A stretch of DNA of 64,000 nt, taken from positions 5,526,965-5,590,964 of the forward strand of contig NZ_CP104011.1 of assembly GCF_025133575.1 (NCBI RefSeq), in the 5' to 3' direction. The translations under genes were made by a program, and so were the position numbers. The notes under the pieces were generated by a model that was not told where the DNA came from, did no database searches, and saw only the letters and a list, made by a program, of their open reading frames with translations. Below, in pieces: positions 1 through 9,441 of the stretch (its first letter is position 1; each line of letters starts with the position of its first letter). The stretch is from Pseudomonas sp. GCEP-101 (GTDB lineage: Bacteria; Pseudomonadota; Gammaproteobacteria; Pseudomonadales; Pseudomonadaceae).

Positions 1-1
1 C

Positions 2-1141
2 GAGGAAGCGCCGGCCCGCCGCGAGCCGGAAAAGCCCGCCCAGGACTCCGATGAATGGGCCGCCAACCGTTTCCTCGACGCGGTGAACTACTACCAGCGA
101 CGCATCCCCGCCAGCCAGGCGCCGATTCGCCCGCAACCGGTGCGCATCGGCCTGATCGAGCGTGACGTCGACTTCGACACGGCAGATTTCGCCGGCTTCT
201 CCGGTGCCTGCGCGCCGCCCCGCGTCTGCGTCTACGCCCGCGACGCCGAACGGCCCGACCAGCACGGCACCACCGTGGCCGGCATTCTCGCCGCGGGCTG
301 GGACGATGGCGGCAACACCGGCTTCCTGCGGGCGCTGGAGCGGGCCGGCGGCGGCTTCGAGGTCATCGTCGAGCGCAACTCCGACGCCGGTATCACCGCC
401 AATATCGCCGCCTCGGTGAACCTGGTGGAAGACGGCGTGCGGGTGCTGAACTGGAGCTGGGGCATCCACCGGGTCGGCGCCCGGAACGTCGAGGGCGACG
501 AGGTGGATTCGCTGCTGCGCTCGGGCATCGCCATGGGCGGCTACGAAGAGTTGCTGGAAGAGTTCTTCCTCTGGCTGCGCCAAGAGCACCCCGACGTGGT
601 AGTGGTGAATTCGGCGGGCAATGGCTCGTCCTTTTCCGGCACCGACGAATACCGCCTGCCCTCCTCCTTCATCACCGAACAGCTGATCGTCGTCGGCGGC
701 CACCAGCGCAGCCAGCAGGCCGGCCTGGCGGTGGACGACCCGGGTTTCGCCGTCAAGCGACGCTCGTCGAACATCGACATGCGGGTCGACATCACCGCGT
801 CGGCCTGTACCCATGCGTCGGTGCGCGAGCCCGGCGCCGCGGGCGCGGTGCATTGCGGCACTTCCTACGCCACGCCGATGGTCGCCGGGCTGCTGGCGGC
901 GATGCTGTCGATCAACCCGCACCTGCAGCCCGAGCAGTTGCGCATGCTGCTGCGCCGCAGCGCCCTGAGCATCGGCGACAACTACGACTTCGAACCGACG
1001 GACGCCGAGGACCTCACCGCGCCCATCCTGCCGTCGGAGCGCAACTACCGGCTCGATGACCGGGACGTTGGCCGCTCCGCCCGACTGGACATGCAGAAGG
1101 CCCTGGAACTGGCGGTACAGAGCCGCGAACGGGTGCGCTGA
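2..1141 (+). CDS. S8 (subtilisin-like) serine peptidase, 5'-truncated by the window edge
   Basis: The frame is open from the first bases of the window, so the N-terminus lies outside; the GTG at 83 is internal to it. Subtilase landmarks are clear: DQHGTTVAG with the catalytic His (codon 263-265), an SAGNG block carrying the oxyanion Asn, and CGTSYATPMVAG with the nucleophilic Ser (codon 863-865). The strand that normally ends in the catalytic Asp (VAVLDTG in typical members) reads IGLIERD, so the position appears to be Glu (codon 158-160). The region after the Ser block is short and ends in a helical segment, with no obvious pro-domain or anchor in view. It probably cleaves peptides, but the Asp-to-Glu change leaves activity uncertain. 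The next gene, a histidine kinase, starts 132 bp downstream and is probably separate. Confidence 0.8.
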   Translation, partial: EEAPARREPEKPAQDSDEWAANRFLDAVNYYQRRIPASQAPIRPQPVRIGLIERDVDFDTADFAGFSGACAPPRVCVYARDAERPDQHGTTVAGILAAGWDDGGNTGFLRALERAGGGFEVIVERNSDAGITANIAASVNLVEDGVRVLNWSWGIHRVGARNVEGDEVDSLLRSGIAMGGYEELLEEFFLWLRQEHPDVVVVNSAGNGSSFSGTDEYRLPSSFITEQLIVVGGHQRSQQAGLAVDDPGFAVKRRSSNIDMRVDITASACTHASVREPGAAGAVHCGTSYATPMVAGLLAAMLSINPHLQPEQLRMLLRRSALSIGDNYDFEPTDAEDLTAPILPSERNYRLDDRDVGRSARLDMQKALELAVQSRERVR

Positions 1142-1273
1142 GGCGGGGCACGGCAGGCAGCGGCATCCATTCGTAACCTGCCGCTGCCTGGCCGCGCGGA
1201 GCGAACTACGCTGAACATCCTTGAAACGGTCCGCCCGCACCTGCTGGCACGATGAGATCGCAAGGACATCAGC

Positions 1274-3289
1274 ATGCCCAAGACTAATCTGGAGGCCCCG
1301 CCCCGCGTGGACTTCCGCCTTCCCGACGACACCGGCGCCAGTGTCCACGACAGCGAGGTACGCTTCCGCGCGCTGGTGACTACCACCAGCACGGCGATCT
1401 ACCGCATGAGCCCGGACTGGCAGGAAATGCGCGAGCTGACCGGCCAGGGGTTTCTCGAAGACACCGCGCAACCGAACCTGAACTGGATCGAGAAGTACAT
1501 CGAGCCGGAGGACCGCGCCCGCGTGCTGCGCGCCATTGCAAAGGCCATAGCCGAGCGCTCCACCTTCGAGCTGGAACACCGGGTGCGCTTCTCCGATGGC
1601 AGCCTCGGCTGGACGCTGTCGCGGGCGGTGCCGATCCTCGATGCGGCCGGCAACGTCGTGGAATGGTTCGGCGCCGCCTCCGATGTCACCCAGAAGCACA
1701 ACGCGGTGACACGCCTGCGCGAAAGCGAAGCAGGCTTCAAGGCCATCGCCGACACTGCGCCGCAGTTGGTCTGGGTGACCGACACAGAGGGCCGCCTGGT
1801 GTTCTTCAACCAGCGCTGGAGCGAGTACTTCGGCAGCGCCGGCGAGCCGGAAAACCTCCGGCTGTTCGCCGCCGCATGCATCCACCCCGAGGACCTGGAA
1901 AGCACCCTGGCCGCCTTCGACCAGGCACGCAGCAGCGGCTGCGTCTTCGAGGCCGAACACCGCCTGCGCGGCCGCGATGGCAACTACCGCTGGTTCATGG
2001 CCAGGGCCAACCCCTACGTGGACGAGGAAACCGGGGACATCCTGCGCTGGTACGGCATCTCCCTGGATGTGCACGAGCGGCACAACGCCGAATCGACCCT
2101 GCGCACCTTCAACGAGCGCCTGGAGGTCAAGGTCCAGGCCAGCTCCCGCGACCTGCAGGCGGCCGAGGCGCAGGTCCGGCAGATGCAGAAGCTCGAGGCC
2201 ATCGGCCAACTGACCGGGGGCGTCGCCCACGATTTCAACAACCTGCTGACGATCATCCGCAACTCGGCGGAACTCCTGCGGCGCAAGGCATTGCCCGCCG
2301 ACAAGCAGCAGCGCTACCTCGATGCCATCCTCGACACCGCCGATCGCGCCGCCACGCTGACCGCCCAGCTGCTCGCCTTCGCCCGCCGGCAAGCGCTCAA
2401 GCCAGCGGTGTTCGCCGTCGGCGAGCGCGTCGAGCAGATCGCCGACATGCTGCGCAGGACGGTGGGCCCCAGGACTCGCATCGTGGTGCGCACGCCGCCG
2501 GGCGAGTACTTCGTCGAGGCGGACCTGAACCAGTTCGAAACCGCGCTGGTGAACCTGGTCATCAATGCCCGCGACGCCATGCACGGCGACGGCGTGGTCA
2601 CCATCAGCCTCGAGGAAGCGACCACGGCGCCCTCGCAACATGGCGGCGCCGGCAGCGTCGAGCAGGTCTGCATCGCGGTCACGGACGAAGGCCACGGCAT
2701 CGCGCCGGAGGATATCGAGCGGGTCTTCGAACCCTTCTTCACCACCAAGGAAGTCGGCAAGGGCACGGGGCTCGGCCTGTCCCAGGTCTACGGCTTCGTG
2801 CGTCAGTCCGGCGGCGACGTGAGCGTGACCAGCGAACCGGGCCGGGGCAGCACCTTTCTCTTCACCCTGCCCCGGGTCGGCGCCCCGGCCACCAGCCAGG
2901 CCGACCCGACGACGGTTCTGGTGCAACCGTCCAAGGGGCGCATCCTGGTGGTGGAAGACAATCCCCAGGTCGGCGAATTCACCGTGCGCCTGCTGGACGA
3001 CATGGGCTACCAGGCGTGCCTGGCCAGCGACGCCGGCGTGGCGCTGAGCATACTGGAGGAGCGTCGCGAGCAGATCGACCTGGTGCTGTCGGACATCGTC
3101 ATGCCCGGCATGACCGGCATCGAGCTGGCGCGGATCATCGGCGAGCGCTGGCCCGACCTGCCGCTGGTGCTCACCAGCGGCTACAGCCAGGCCTTCGCTG
3201 GCGAGGCCCACCACGGCTTCGAGCTGTTGAAGAAACCCTATTCGTTCAACGAACTGCTCAGGGCCCTCGGCCGCGCCTTGAAGCGCTAA
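1274..3289 (+). CDS. PAS-PAS hybrid sensor histidine kinase with C-terminal receiver
   Basis: A 671-residue soluble kinase with no membrane segments. Two PAS/PAC modules (about residues 25-140 and 150-270) are followed by a short coiled coil, a HisKA block GGVAHDFNNLL with the phospho-acceptor His at about 319, a GHKL ATPase with N-, G1- and G2-boxes (NLVINARDAM, DEGHGI, GKGTGLGLSQV), and a receiver domain (about 555-668) whose DIVMPG block puts the phospho-acceptor Asp at about 607. The HDFNNLL type of H-box and C-terminal receiver are typical of cytoplasmic PAS hybrid kinases. The ATG at 1274 has AAGGA upstream. No partner response regulator or phosphotransfer protein lies next to it; the stimulus is unknown. 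Confidence 0.9.
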   Translation: MPKTNLEAPPRVDFRLPDDTGASVHDSEVRFRALVTTTSTAIYRMSPDWQEMRELTGQGFLEDTAQPNLNWIEKYIEPEDRARVLRAIAKAIAERSTFELEHRVRFSDGSLGWTLSRAVPILDAAGNVVEWFGAASDVTQKHNAVTRLRESEAGFKAIADTAPQLVWVTDTEGRLVFFNQRWSEYFGSAGEPENLRLFAAACIHPEDLESTLAAFDQARSSGCVFEAEHRLRGRDGNYRWFMARANPYVDEETGDILRWYGISLDVHERHNAESTLRTFNERLEVKVQASSRDLQAAEAQVRQMQKLEAIGQLTGGVAHDFNNLLTIIRNSAELLRRKALPADKQQRYLDAILDTADRAATLTAQLLAFARRQALKPAVFAVGERVEQIADMLRRTVGPRTRIVVRTPPGEYFVEADLNQFETALVNLVINARDAMHGDGVVTISLEEATTAPSQHGGAGSVEQVCIAVTDEGHGIAPEDIERVFEPFFTTKEVGKGTGLGLSQVYGFVRQSGGDVSVTSEPGRGSTFLFTLPRVGAPATSQADPTTVLVQPSKGRILVVEDNPQVGEFTVRLLDDMGYQACLASDAGVALSILEERREQIDLVLSDIVMPGMTGIELARIIGERWPDLPLVLTSGYSQAFAGEAHHGFELLKKPYSFNELLRALGRALKR

Positions 3290-3407
3290 CCCCGCCGCTG
3301 TGCCGCCCCCCCCCGTGCCCGGCAGGCGTCGACCGGGTGCGAAACAAGGAACCTCGGCTGGCCAGCGGCGCTCTCAGCATTAACCTTTCGTCGCCCAAGG
3401 TGCCCGC

Positions 3408-4421
3408 ATGGATCTGGTCATCGCCCGCCCCGAGGGCCTGTACTGCCCGCCCGGCGATTTCTACCTCGACCCGTGGCGCCCGGTGGACCGGGCGGTGATC
3501 ACCCATGCCCATGGCGACCACGCGCGCTGGGGCAATCGCCACTACCTGGCGGCGGCTCCGGGCGAAGGCATCCTGCGCTCGCGGCTGGGCCAGGACATCG
3601 ACCTGCAGACCCTGCCCTATGGCGAGCGCCTGAACCACCACGGCGTGACGCTGAGCTTCCACCCCGCCGGCCATGTGCTCGGCTCGGCGCAGGTACGCCT
3701 GGAATACGGTGGCCAGGTGTGGGTCGCCTCCGGGGACTACAAGGTCGAGCCGGACGGCACCTGCGCAGCCTTCGAGCCGGTGCGCTGCCACACCTTCATC
3801 ACCGAGTCGACCTTCGGCCTGCCGATCTACCGCTGGCAACCCCAGGCGCAGCTGTTCGCCGACATCGACACCTGGTGGCGCGGCAATGCCGCCGCCGGCC
3901 GTGCCAGCGTGCTGTTCGCCTATGCCTTCGGCAAGGCCCAGCGCATCCTCCATGGCATCGACGCCAGCATCGGCCCGATCCTCGTGCACGGCGCGGTCGA
4001 GCCGTTGAACCAGGTCTACCGCGCCGCTGGGGTGCGCATCCCGCCCACGGCGTTCGCCACCGAGATCGCGCGCAACGATCCGCGGCTGCGCCAGGCACTG
4101 ATCCTCGCGCCGCCCTCGGCCGGCGGCAGCACCTGGATGCGCCGCTTCGGCGATTACAGCGACGCCTTCGCCAGCGGCTGGATGCTGCTGCGCGGGGCGC
4201 GCCGGCGGCGCGGTGTCGACCGCGGCTTCGTGCTCTCCGACCACGCCGACTGGCCGGGCCTGCTGTGGGCCATCGAGCAGAGCGGCGCCGAGCGGGTGAT
4301 GGTCACCCACGGCCAGGTCAACGTGCTGGTCCGCTACCTGGCCGAGAAGGGCCTCGACGCCCGCGCCTTCCAGACCGAATACGGCGAAGAGGACGACACC
4401 CTGGAGCAGGCCGCGCCATGA
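3408..4421 (+). CDS. Ligase-associated MBL-fold DNA exonuclease
   Basis: First gene of a four-gene repair operon. The 337-residue protein has the metallo-beta-lactamase signature THAHGDH (His33, His35, Asp37, His38) and later metal-ligand blocks HPAGHVLGSAQV and LSDHADW, as in beta-CASP/SNM1-like nucleases. The family is known as the exonuclease genetically linked to bacterial ATP-dependent DNA ligase. Its stop codon overlaps the ligase start (ATGA at 4418-4421), implying translational coupling. By family knowledge it would process DNA ends before ligation; its substrate cannot be read from sequence. Confidence 0.92.
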   Translation: MDLVIARPEGLYCPPGDFYLDPWRPVDRAVITHAHGDHARWGNRHYLAAAPGEGILRSRLGQDIDLQTLPYGERLNHHGVTLSFHPAGHVLGSAQVRLEYGGQVWVASGDYKVEPDGTCAAFEPVRCHTFITESTFGLPIYRWQPQAQLFADIDTWWRGNAAAGRASVLFAYAFGKAQRILHGIDASIGPILVHGAVEPLNQVYRAAGVRIPPTAFATEIARNDPRLRQALILAPPSAGGSTWMRRFGDYSDAFASGWMLLRGARRRRGVDRGFVLSDHADWPGLLWAIEQSGAERVMVTHGQVNVLVRYLAEKGLDARAFQTEYGEEDDTLEQAAP

Positions 4422-6073
4422 AAGCCTTCGCCGAACTCTACGCCCGGCTCGATGCCACGACCTCCAGCAACGCCAAGCTGGCCGCCCTGCAGGACTATTT
4501 CGCCAGCGCCCCGCCGCAGGACGCCGCCTGGGCCGCGTACTTCCTCGCCGGCGGCCGGCCCCGGCAGGTGGTGCCGACGCGCCTGCTGCGCGAACTGGCG
4601 ACGCGCCTGTCGGGCCTGCCGGACTGGCTCTTCGAGGAGAGCTACCAGGCCGTGGGCGACCTGGCGGAAACCATCTCGCTGCTGCTGCCCGAATCCACCC
4701 AGGCCTCCGAAGAAGGCCTGGACTGGTGGCTGGAGCAACTGCTGCCGCTGCGTGGCCTGCCGCCGGAGGAACTGGCCGAACGCCTGCAACTCCTGTGGGC
4801 GCGCCTGGATCGGCAGAGCCTGATGGTCAGCATCAAGCTGCTCACTGGCGCCTTCCGCGTCGGCGTCTCCAAGCTGCTGGTGACCCGCGCCCTCGCCGCG
4901 CTGGCGGGCGTCGACGCCAAGCGTGTGGCGCAGCGCATGGTCGGCTACACCGACCTGTCGCACCGGCCCACGGCGCAACGCTACCTGGCGCTGATCGCCG
5001 CCGAGTCCGGCGAGGAGCACGCGCAACGCGGCGGCCAGCCCTACCCGTTCTTCCTCGCCCATCCGCTGCAGGAGCCGGTGGAGCGCTTCGACGCGCTGCT
5101 CGGCCCGGCGCAGGACTGGCTGGTGGAATGGAAGTGGGACGGCATCCGCGCCCAACTGGTCAAGCGCGACGGCCGCGCCTGGCTCTGGTCTCGCGGCGAG
5201 GAGCTGATCACCGAGCGCTTCCCCGAACTGGACGCGCTGGCCGCCGCCCTGCCCGACGGCACCGTGCTCGATGGCGAACTGGTGGTGTGGAAGGAGCCTG
5301 CCCCGGACAGCGGCTCGACCTTCGGCATCCAGCCCTTCGCCCTGCTGCAGCAACGCATCGGCCGCAAGACCCTGAGCAGGAAACTGCTGGACGAGGTCCC
5401 CGCCGCCCTGCTGGCCTACGACCTGCTGGAGTGGCGCGGCGAGGACTGGCGCAGTCGCCCCCAGGATGAGCGCCGCGCGCGCCTGGAGCAGCTGGTGGCG
5501 GAGGTCGGCGACAGCCACCTGCACCTGTCCCCGCGACTGGACGGCGCCGACTGGCAGGACCTCGCCCGCCAGCGCGAGGCGTCGCGGCAGCTGGGGGTCG
5601 AGGGCATGATGCTCAAGCGCCGCGACTCCCTCTACGGCGTAGGCCGCACCCGCGACCTGGGCCTGTGGTGGAAGTGGAAGATCGACCCGTTCAGCGTCGA
5701 CGCCGTGCTGATCTACGCCCAGCGCGGCCATGGCCGCCGCGCCAGCCTCTACAGCGACTACACCTTCGCCGTGTGGGACGACTCCGCGCCCGGCGAGCGC
5801 GTCCTGGTGCCCTTCGCCAAGGCCTATTCCGGGCTGACCGACGAGGAGATGCGCAAGGTCGACGCGATCATCCGCAAGACCACGGTGGAGAAGTTCGGCC
5901 CGGTGCGCAGCGTCACCCCCACGCTGGTGTTCGAGCTGGGCTTCGAAGGCATCTCCCTGTCGAAGCGCCACAAGAGCGGCGTCGCGGTGCGCTTCCCGCG
6001 GATGCTGCGCTGGCGCACCGACAAGTCGGTGGAGGACGCCGACACCCTGGCCACCCTGCAGGGGCTGCTCTGA
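4418..6073 (+). CDS. ATP-dependent DNA ligase (ligase-associated system)
   Basis: A 551-residue ATP-type ligase. The start is set by the ATGA overlap with the exonuclease; the same frame is open further upstream, but that part overlaps the exonuclease and is not coding. An alpha-helical N-terminal DNA-binding domain (about 1-200) precedes the nucleotidyltransferase core. The adenylation motif EWKWDGIR gives Lys239 as the AMP acceptor. Later motifs include DGELVVW, VEGMMLKRRDSLY and WWKWKIDPF, followed by an OB-fold domain. This is the second, non-essential type of bacterial ligase, distinct from NAD-dependent LigA. It overlaps the helicase gene by one base (TGATG at 6071-6075). Confidence 0.95.
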   Translation: MKAFAELYARLDATTSSNAKLAALQDYFASAPPQDAAWAAYFLAGGRPRQVVPTRLLRELATRLSGLPDWLFEESYQAVGDLAETISLLLPESTQASEEGLDWWLEQLLPLRGLPPEELAERLQLLWARLDRQSLMVSIKLLTGAFRVGVSKLLVTRALAALAGVDAKRVAQRMVGYTDLSHRPTAQRYLALIAAESGEEHAQRGGQPYPFFLAHPLQEPVERFDALLGPAQDWLVEWKWDGIRAQLVKRDGRAWLWSRGEELITERFPELDALAAALPDGTVLDGELVVWKEPAPDSGSTFGIQPFALLQQRIGRKTLSRKLLDEVPAALLAYDLLEWRGEDWRSRPQDERRARLEQLVAEVGDSHLHLSPRLDGADWQDLARQREASRQLGVEGMMLKRRDSLYGVGRTRDLGLWWKWKIDPFSVDAVLIYAQRGHGRRASLYSDYTFAVWDDSAPGERVLVPFAKAYSGLTDEEMRKVDAIIRKTTVEKFGPVRSVTPTLVFELGFEGISLSKRHKSGVAVRFPRMLRWRTDKSVEDADTLATLQGLL

Positions 6074-8661
6074 TGGCGCCGCGCCCGTCCGCCCAGTGGT
6101 TCGCCGCGCGCGGCTGGAAGCCCTTCGCCTTCCAGAAGGAGGTCTGGCGCGCCGTCGCGGCCGGCGAGTCGGGGCTGCTGCATGCCTCCACCGGCGCCGG
6201 CAAGACCTATGCGGTGTGGTTCGCCGCGCTGGACCGCTTCGCCCAGGCGGAGCCGGCCGGCGGGGCAAGCCGCCCGCGCAAGCCCGCCGTGGCGCCGCTG
6301 ACGCTGCTGTGGATCACCCCCATGCGCGCGCTGGCCGCCGACACCGCCCGTGCCCTGCAAGCGCCGCTGGACGACCTGGCAATCGACTGGAGCGTCGGCG
6401 TGCGCACCGGCGACACCGACAGCGCCGCCCGCGCCCGCCAGGATCGCCGCCTGCCCAGTGCTCTGATCACCACGCCCGAGAGCCTGACCCTGCTGCTGAC
6501 CCGCGCCGACGCACACGAAGCCTTCGCCCACCTGCGCCTGCTGGTGGTGGACGAATGGCACGAACTGCTGGGCAACAAGCGCGGCGTGCAGCTGCAGCTC
6601 GCCCTCGCCCGCCTGCGCCGCTGGCGGCCGGAACTACAGGTGTGGGGGTTGTCCGCCACCCTCGGCAACCTGGCCCACGCCCGCGAGGTGCTGATGCCCA
6701 GCGGGCGCCTGGTGCAAGGCAAGACCGCCAAGGACCTGCGCATCGACACGCTGCTGCCGCCGGGCATCGAGCGCTTCCCCTGGGCCGGGCACCTGGGCCT
6801 GCGCATGCTGCCGCAGGTGGTCGACGAGCTGGACGGCAGCGCCACCACGCTGGTGTTCACCAACACCCGCTCCCAGGCGGAAACCTGGTACCAGGCGTTG
6901 CTGGACGCGCGCCCCGACTGGGCCGGGCTGCTCGCTCTGCACCACGGCTCGCTGTCGCGGGAGGTGCGCGACTGGGTCGAACTGGCGCTCAAGCAGGGCC
7001 AGCTCAAGGCGGTGGTGTGCACCTCCAGCCTGGACCTGGGCGTGGACTTCCTGCCGGTGGAGCGCGTGCTGCAGATCGGCTCGGCCAAGGGCGTGGCGCG
7101 CCTGATGCAGCGCGCCGGGCGCTCCGGCCACGCGCCGGGGCGCGCCTCGCGGGCGACCCTGGTGCCGACCCACAGCCTGGAGCTGCTGGAGGCCGCCGCC
7201 GCCCGCGCGGCGGTGGCCGAGGGCAAGGTCGAGGCGCGGCTGGCCCCGGAGCGCCCGCTCGACGTGCTGGTCCAGCACCTGGTGAGCATGGCCCTGGGCG
7301 GCGGCTTCCACGCCGAGGCGATGCTCGCCGAGGTGCGCAGCGCCTGGTCCTACCGAGCACTGAGCGACGGCGAATGGCAGTGGGCGCTGGCCTTCATCCG
7401 CCACGGCGGCCATTCGCTCACCGCCTACCCCGATTACCGCCGCGCCGAGCCCGACGCCGACGGCCTCTGGCAGGTGCCCGATGCGCGCCTGGCGCGGCGC
7501 CACCGCATGAGCATCGGCACCATCGTCAGCGACGCCAGCGTGACGGTGCGCTTCTGGGGCAAGGCCGGCGGCGGCTCGCTGGGCAGCATCGAGGAAGGCT
7601 TCATCGCCCGCCTGCGCCCCGGCGACACCTTCCTCTTCGCCGGCCGCACGCTGGAGCTGGTGGAGGTGGACAACATGACCGTCTACGTGCGCCGCGCCAC
7701 CGGCCGCAAGGCCGCCATCCCGCGCTGGAACGGCGGGCGCATGCCGCTCTCCGGCGAGCTGGCCGATGCCATGCTGGAGCAACTCGACGCGGCGGACCAG
7801 GGCCGCTACGCCAGCGCCGAGATGCGCCTGCTGCGGCCGCTGCTCGACACCCAGAAGGCCTGGTCGGCGCTGCCGGGCAAAGCCACCTTGCTGGCCGAAA
7901 CCCTGAAGTCCCGCGAAGGCTGGCACCTGTTCCTCTACCCGTTCGCCGGCCGCTCGGTGCACCTGGGGTTGGCCAGCCTGCTCGCCTGGCGGCTGGCCCG
8001 CGACAAGCCGCTGAGCTTCTCCCTCGCGGTCAACGACTACGGCCTGGAGCTGCTGTGCGCCAGCCCGGTGGATTTCGCCAGCGCCCTGACGCCGGCGCTG
8101 TTCGACAGCACGGACCTGCTGCCGGAGGTGCTCGCCAGCCTGAATGCCGGCGAGCTGGCGCGGCGGCGCTTCCGCGAGATCGCGCGGATCGCCGGGCTGG
8201 TGTTCACCGGCTACCCGGGAGCGCCGAAAAGCGCGCGCCAGTTGCAGGCCTCCAGCGGCCTGTTCTTCGAGGTGTTCAAGCAGTACGACCCGGACAACCT
8301 GCTGCTGGTGCAGGCCCAGCAGGAAGTGCTGCGCCAGGAACTGGACGTGCAGCGCCTGCAACAGACCCTGCAGCGCATGCAGTCGCTGCGCCTGGATCTG
8401 CATGCCGTCAGGCGCGCCACGCCGTTCGCCTTCCCGTTGCTGGTCGAGCGCTTCCGCGAAAGCCTGAGCTCGGAGAAGCTCGCCGACCGCATCCGCCGGA
8501 TGGTCGCCGACCTCGAACAGGCCGCCGGTCCCGGTGCCTATGTCGGCGACCCGAGCGTGCCGCTGAGCGTGGACAACGAGCACCGCCCGCCCCGGCCGCG
8601 CCGGCCCCGGCACACCAAGGATGGCCGGCCGCGGCCACCCCGGCAGCGGCCTGAGCGATGA
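6073..8661 (+). CDS. Ligase-associated DEXH-box helicase (Lhr-like)
   Basis: An 862-residue superfamily 2 helicase. Motif I is ASTGAGKT (residues 38-45), motif II is DEWH (Asp160-His163), motif III is LSATLGN, and later blocks include TSSLDLGVDF and QRAGRSGH. The C-terminal half has the winged-helix and Lhr-type accessory region. This is the helicase member of the ligase-associated repair set, related to Lhr but shorter. Its last bases overlap the pdeM start (ATGA at 8658-8661). The extreme C-terminus is a Pro/Arg-rich tail. It presumably unwinds or remodels DNA for the exonuclease and ligase. Confidence 0.93.
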   Translation: MAPRPSAQWFAARGWKPFAFQKEVWRAVAAGESGLLHASTGAGKTYAVWFAALDRFAQAEPAGGASRPRKPAVAPLTLLWITPMRALAADTARALQAPLDDLAIDWSVGVRTGDTDSAARARQDRRLPSALITTPESLTLLLTRADAHEAFAHLRLLVVDEWHELLGNKRGVQLQLALARLRRWRPELQVWGLSATLGNLAHAREVLMPSGRLVQGKTAKDLRIDTLLPPGIERFPWAGHLGLRMLPQVVDELDGSATTLVFTNTRSQAETWYQALLDARPDWAGLLALHHGSLSREVRDWVELALKQGQLKAVVCTSSLDLGVDFLPVERVLQIGSAKGVARLMQRAGRSGHAPGRASRATLVPTHSLELLEAAAARAAVAEGKVEARLAPERPLDVLVQHLVSMALGGGFHAEAMLAEVRSAWSYRALSDGEWQWALAFIRHGGHSLTAYPDYRRAEPDADGLWQVPDARLARRHRMSIGTIVSDASVTVRFWGKAGGGSLGSIEEGFIARLRPGDTFLFAGRTLELVEVDNMTVYVRRATGRKAAIPRWNGGRMPLSGELADAMLEQLDAADQGRYASAEMRLLRPLLDTQKAWSALPGKATLLAETLKSREGWHLFLYPFAGRSVHLGLASLLAWRLARDKPLSFSLAVNDYGLELLCASPVDFASALTPALFDSTDLLPEVLASLNAGELARRRFREIARIAGLVFTGYPGAPKSARQLQASSGLFFEVFKQYDPDNLLLVQAQQEVLRQELDVQRLQQTLQRMQSLRLDLHAVRRATPFAFPLLVERFRESLSSEKLADRIRRMVADLEQAAGPGAYVGDPSVPLSVDNEHRPPRPRRPRHTKDGRPRPPRQRPER

Positions 8662-9344
8662 GCACGCTGCATCCGTCCTCCCGGGCCGTGCAGGTCGCCG
8701 GCCACGAGCTCTGGCTGCTGGCGGAAAAGGCGATCTGGTGGCCGCAGCAGCAGGTCCTGATGGTCGCCGACATCCATTTCGGCAAGGCGGCCAGCTACCG
8801 CGCACTGGGCCAGCCGGTACCCGGTGGCACCACCGCTGGCAACCTGCAGCGGTTGGACGCCCTGCTGGCGCGCCTGCCGTGCCGGCGGCTGATCTTCCTC
8901 GGCGACTTCCTGCACAGCCGCGAGGGTCGCACCGAGCACACCCTCGCCAGCCTGACCGAGTGGCGCAGCCGGCATCCGTCGCTGGCCATCACGCTGGTGC
9001 GCGGCAACCACGACCGGCACGCGGGCGACCCGCCCGGAGAGCTGGCCATCGAGGTGGTGGCGGAGCCGCTGCTGCTGGGCCCCTTCGCACTGCAACACGA
9101 GCCCGCCCGCTGTCCCGGCCATCATGTGCTGGCCGGGCACCTGCACCCGGCATTCGTCCTGCGCGGGCGCGGCCGGCAACAGGTGCGCCTGCCCTGCTTC
9201 GTGATCGGCGACGGGCTGAGCCTGCTGCCCTCCTTCGGCCATTTCACCGGCGCCATGACCTGGCAGCCTGACGCCGACCAGCGGATTTTCGTGGTGGGCG
9301 ACGGCGGCGTCTGGGAGGTACCGGGCCCGCCGAACGAGCGATGA
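8658..9344 (+). CDS. pdeM: Ligase-associated DNA damage response phosphoesterase PdeM
   Basis: A 228-residue calcineurin-like metallophosphoesterase and the last member of the ligase-associated operon. Metal-binding motifs occur in the expected order: ADIHFGK (Asp38, His40), GDFLHS (Asp83), GNHDR (Asn117, His118) and AGHLHP. Its start overlaps the helicase stop by four bases. PdeM proteins are annotated as endonucleases of the ligase-associated DNA damage response. The gene order exonuclease-ligase-helicase-phosphoesterase is the complete canonical set. About 100 bp then separate it from the next module. Confidence 0.92.
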   Translation: MSTLHPSSRAVQVAGHELWLLAEKAIWWPQQQVLMVADIHFGKAASYRALGQPVPGGTTAGNLQRLDALLARLPCRRLIFLGDFLHSREGRTEHTLASLTEWRSRHPSLAITLVRGNHDRHAGDPPGELAIEVVAEPLLLGPFALQHEPARCPGHHVLAGHLHPAFVLRGRGRQQVRLPCFVIGDGLSLLPSFGHFTGAMTWQPDADQRIFVVGDGGVWEVPGPPNER

Positions 9345-9441
9345 AGCAAGCACCTTCGTGCAAATAATCTGAACTTCGGCGTTTTCCCATGAGTCGGTTC
9401 CGCGATGCCGTTTCGCCATTTCACCAACAGGACGCCCGCAC

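Noticed and set aside
3473..4417. Upstream extension of the DNA ligase frame
   Set aside because: It overlaps the exonuclease gene in another frame and is Arg/Pro-rich; the ATGA overlap sets the ligase start at 4418.
6634..8805. Long open frame antisense to the helicase (minus strand)
   Set aside because: High-GC shadow: Gln/His/Arg-rich, no motifs, and it fully overlaps a helicase with intact motifs.
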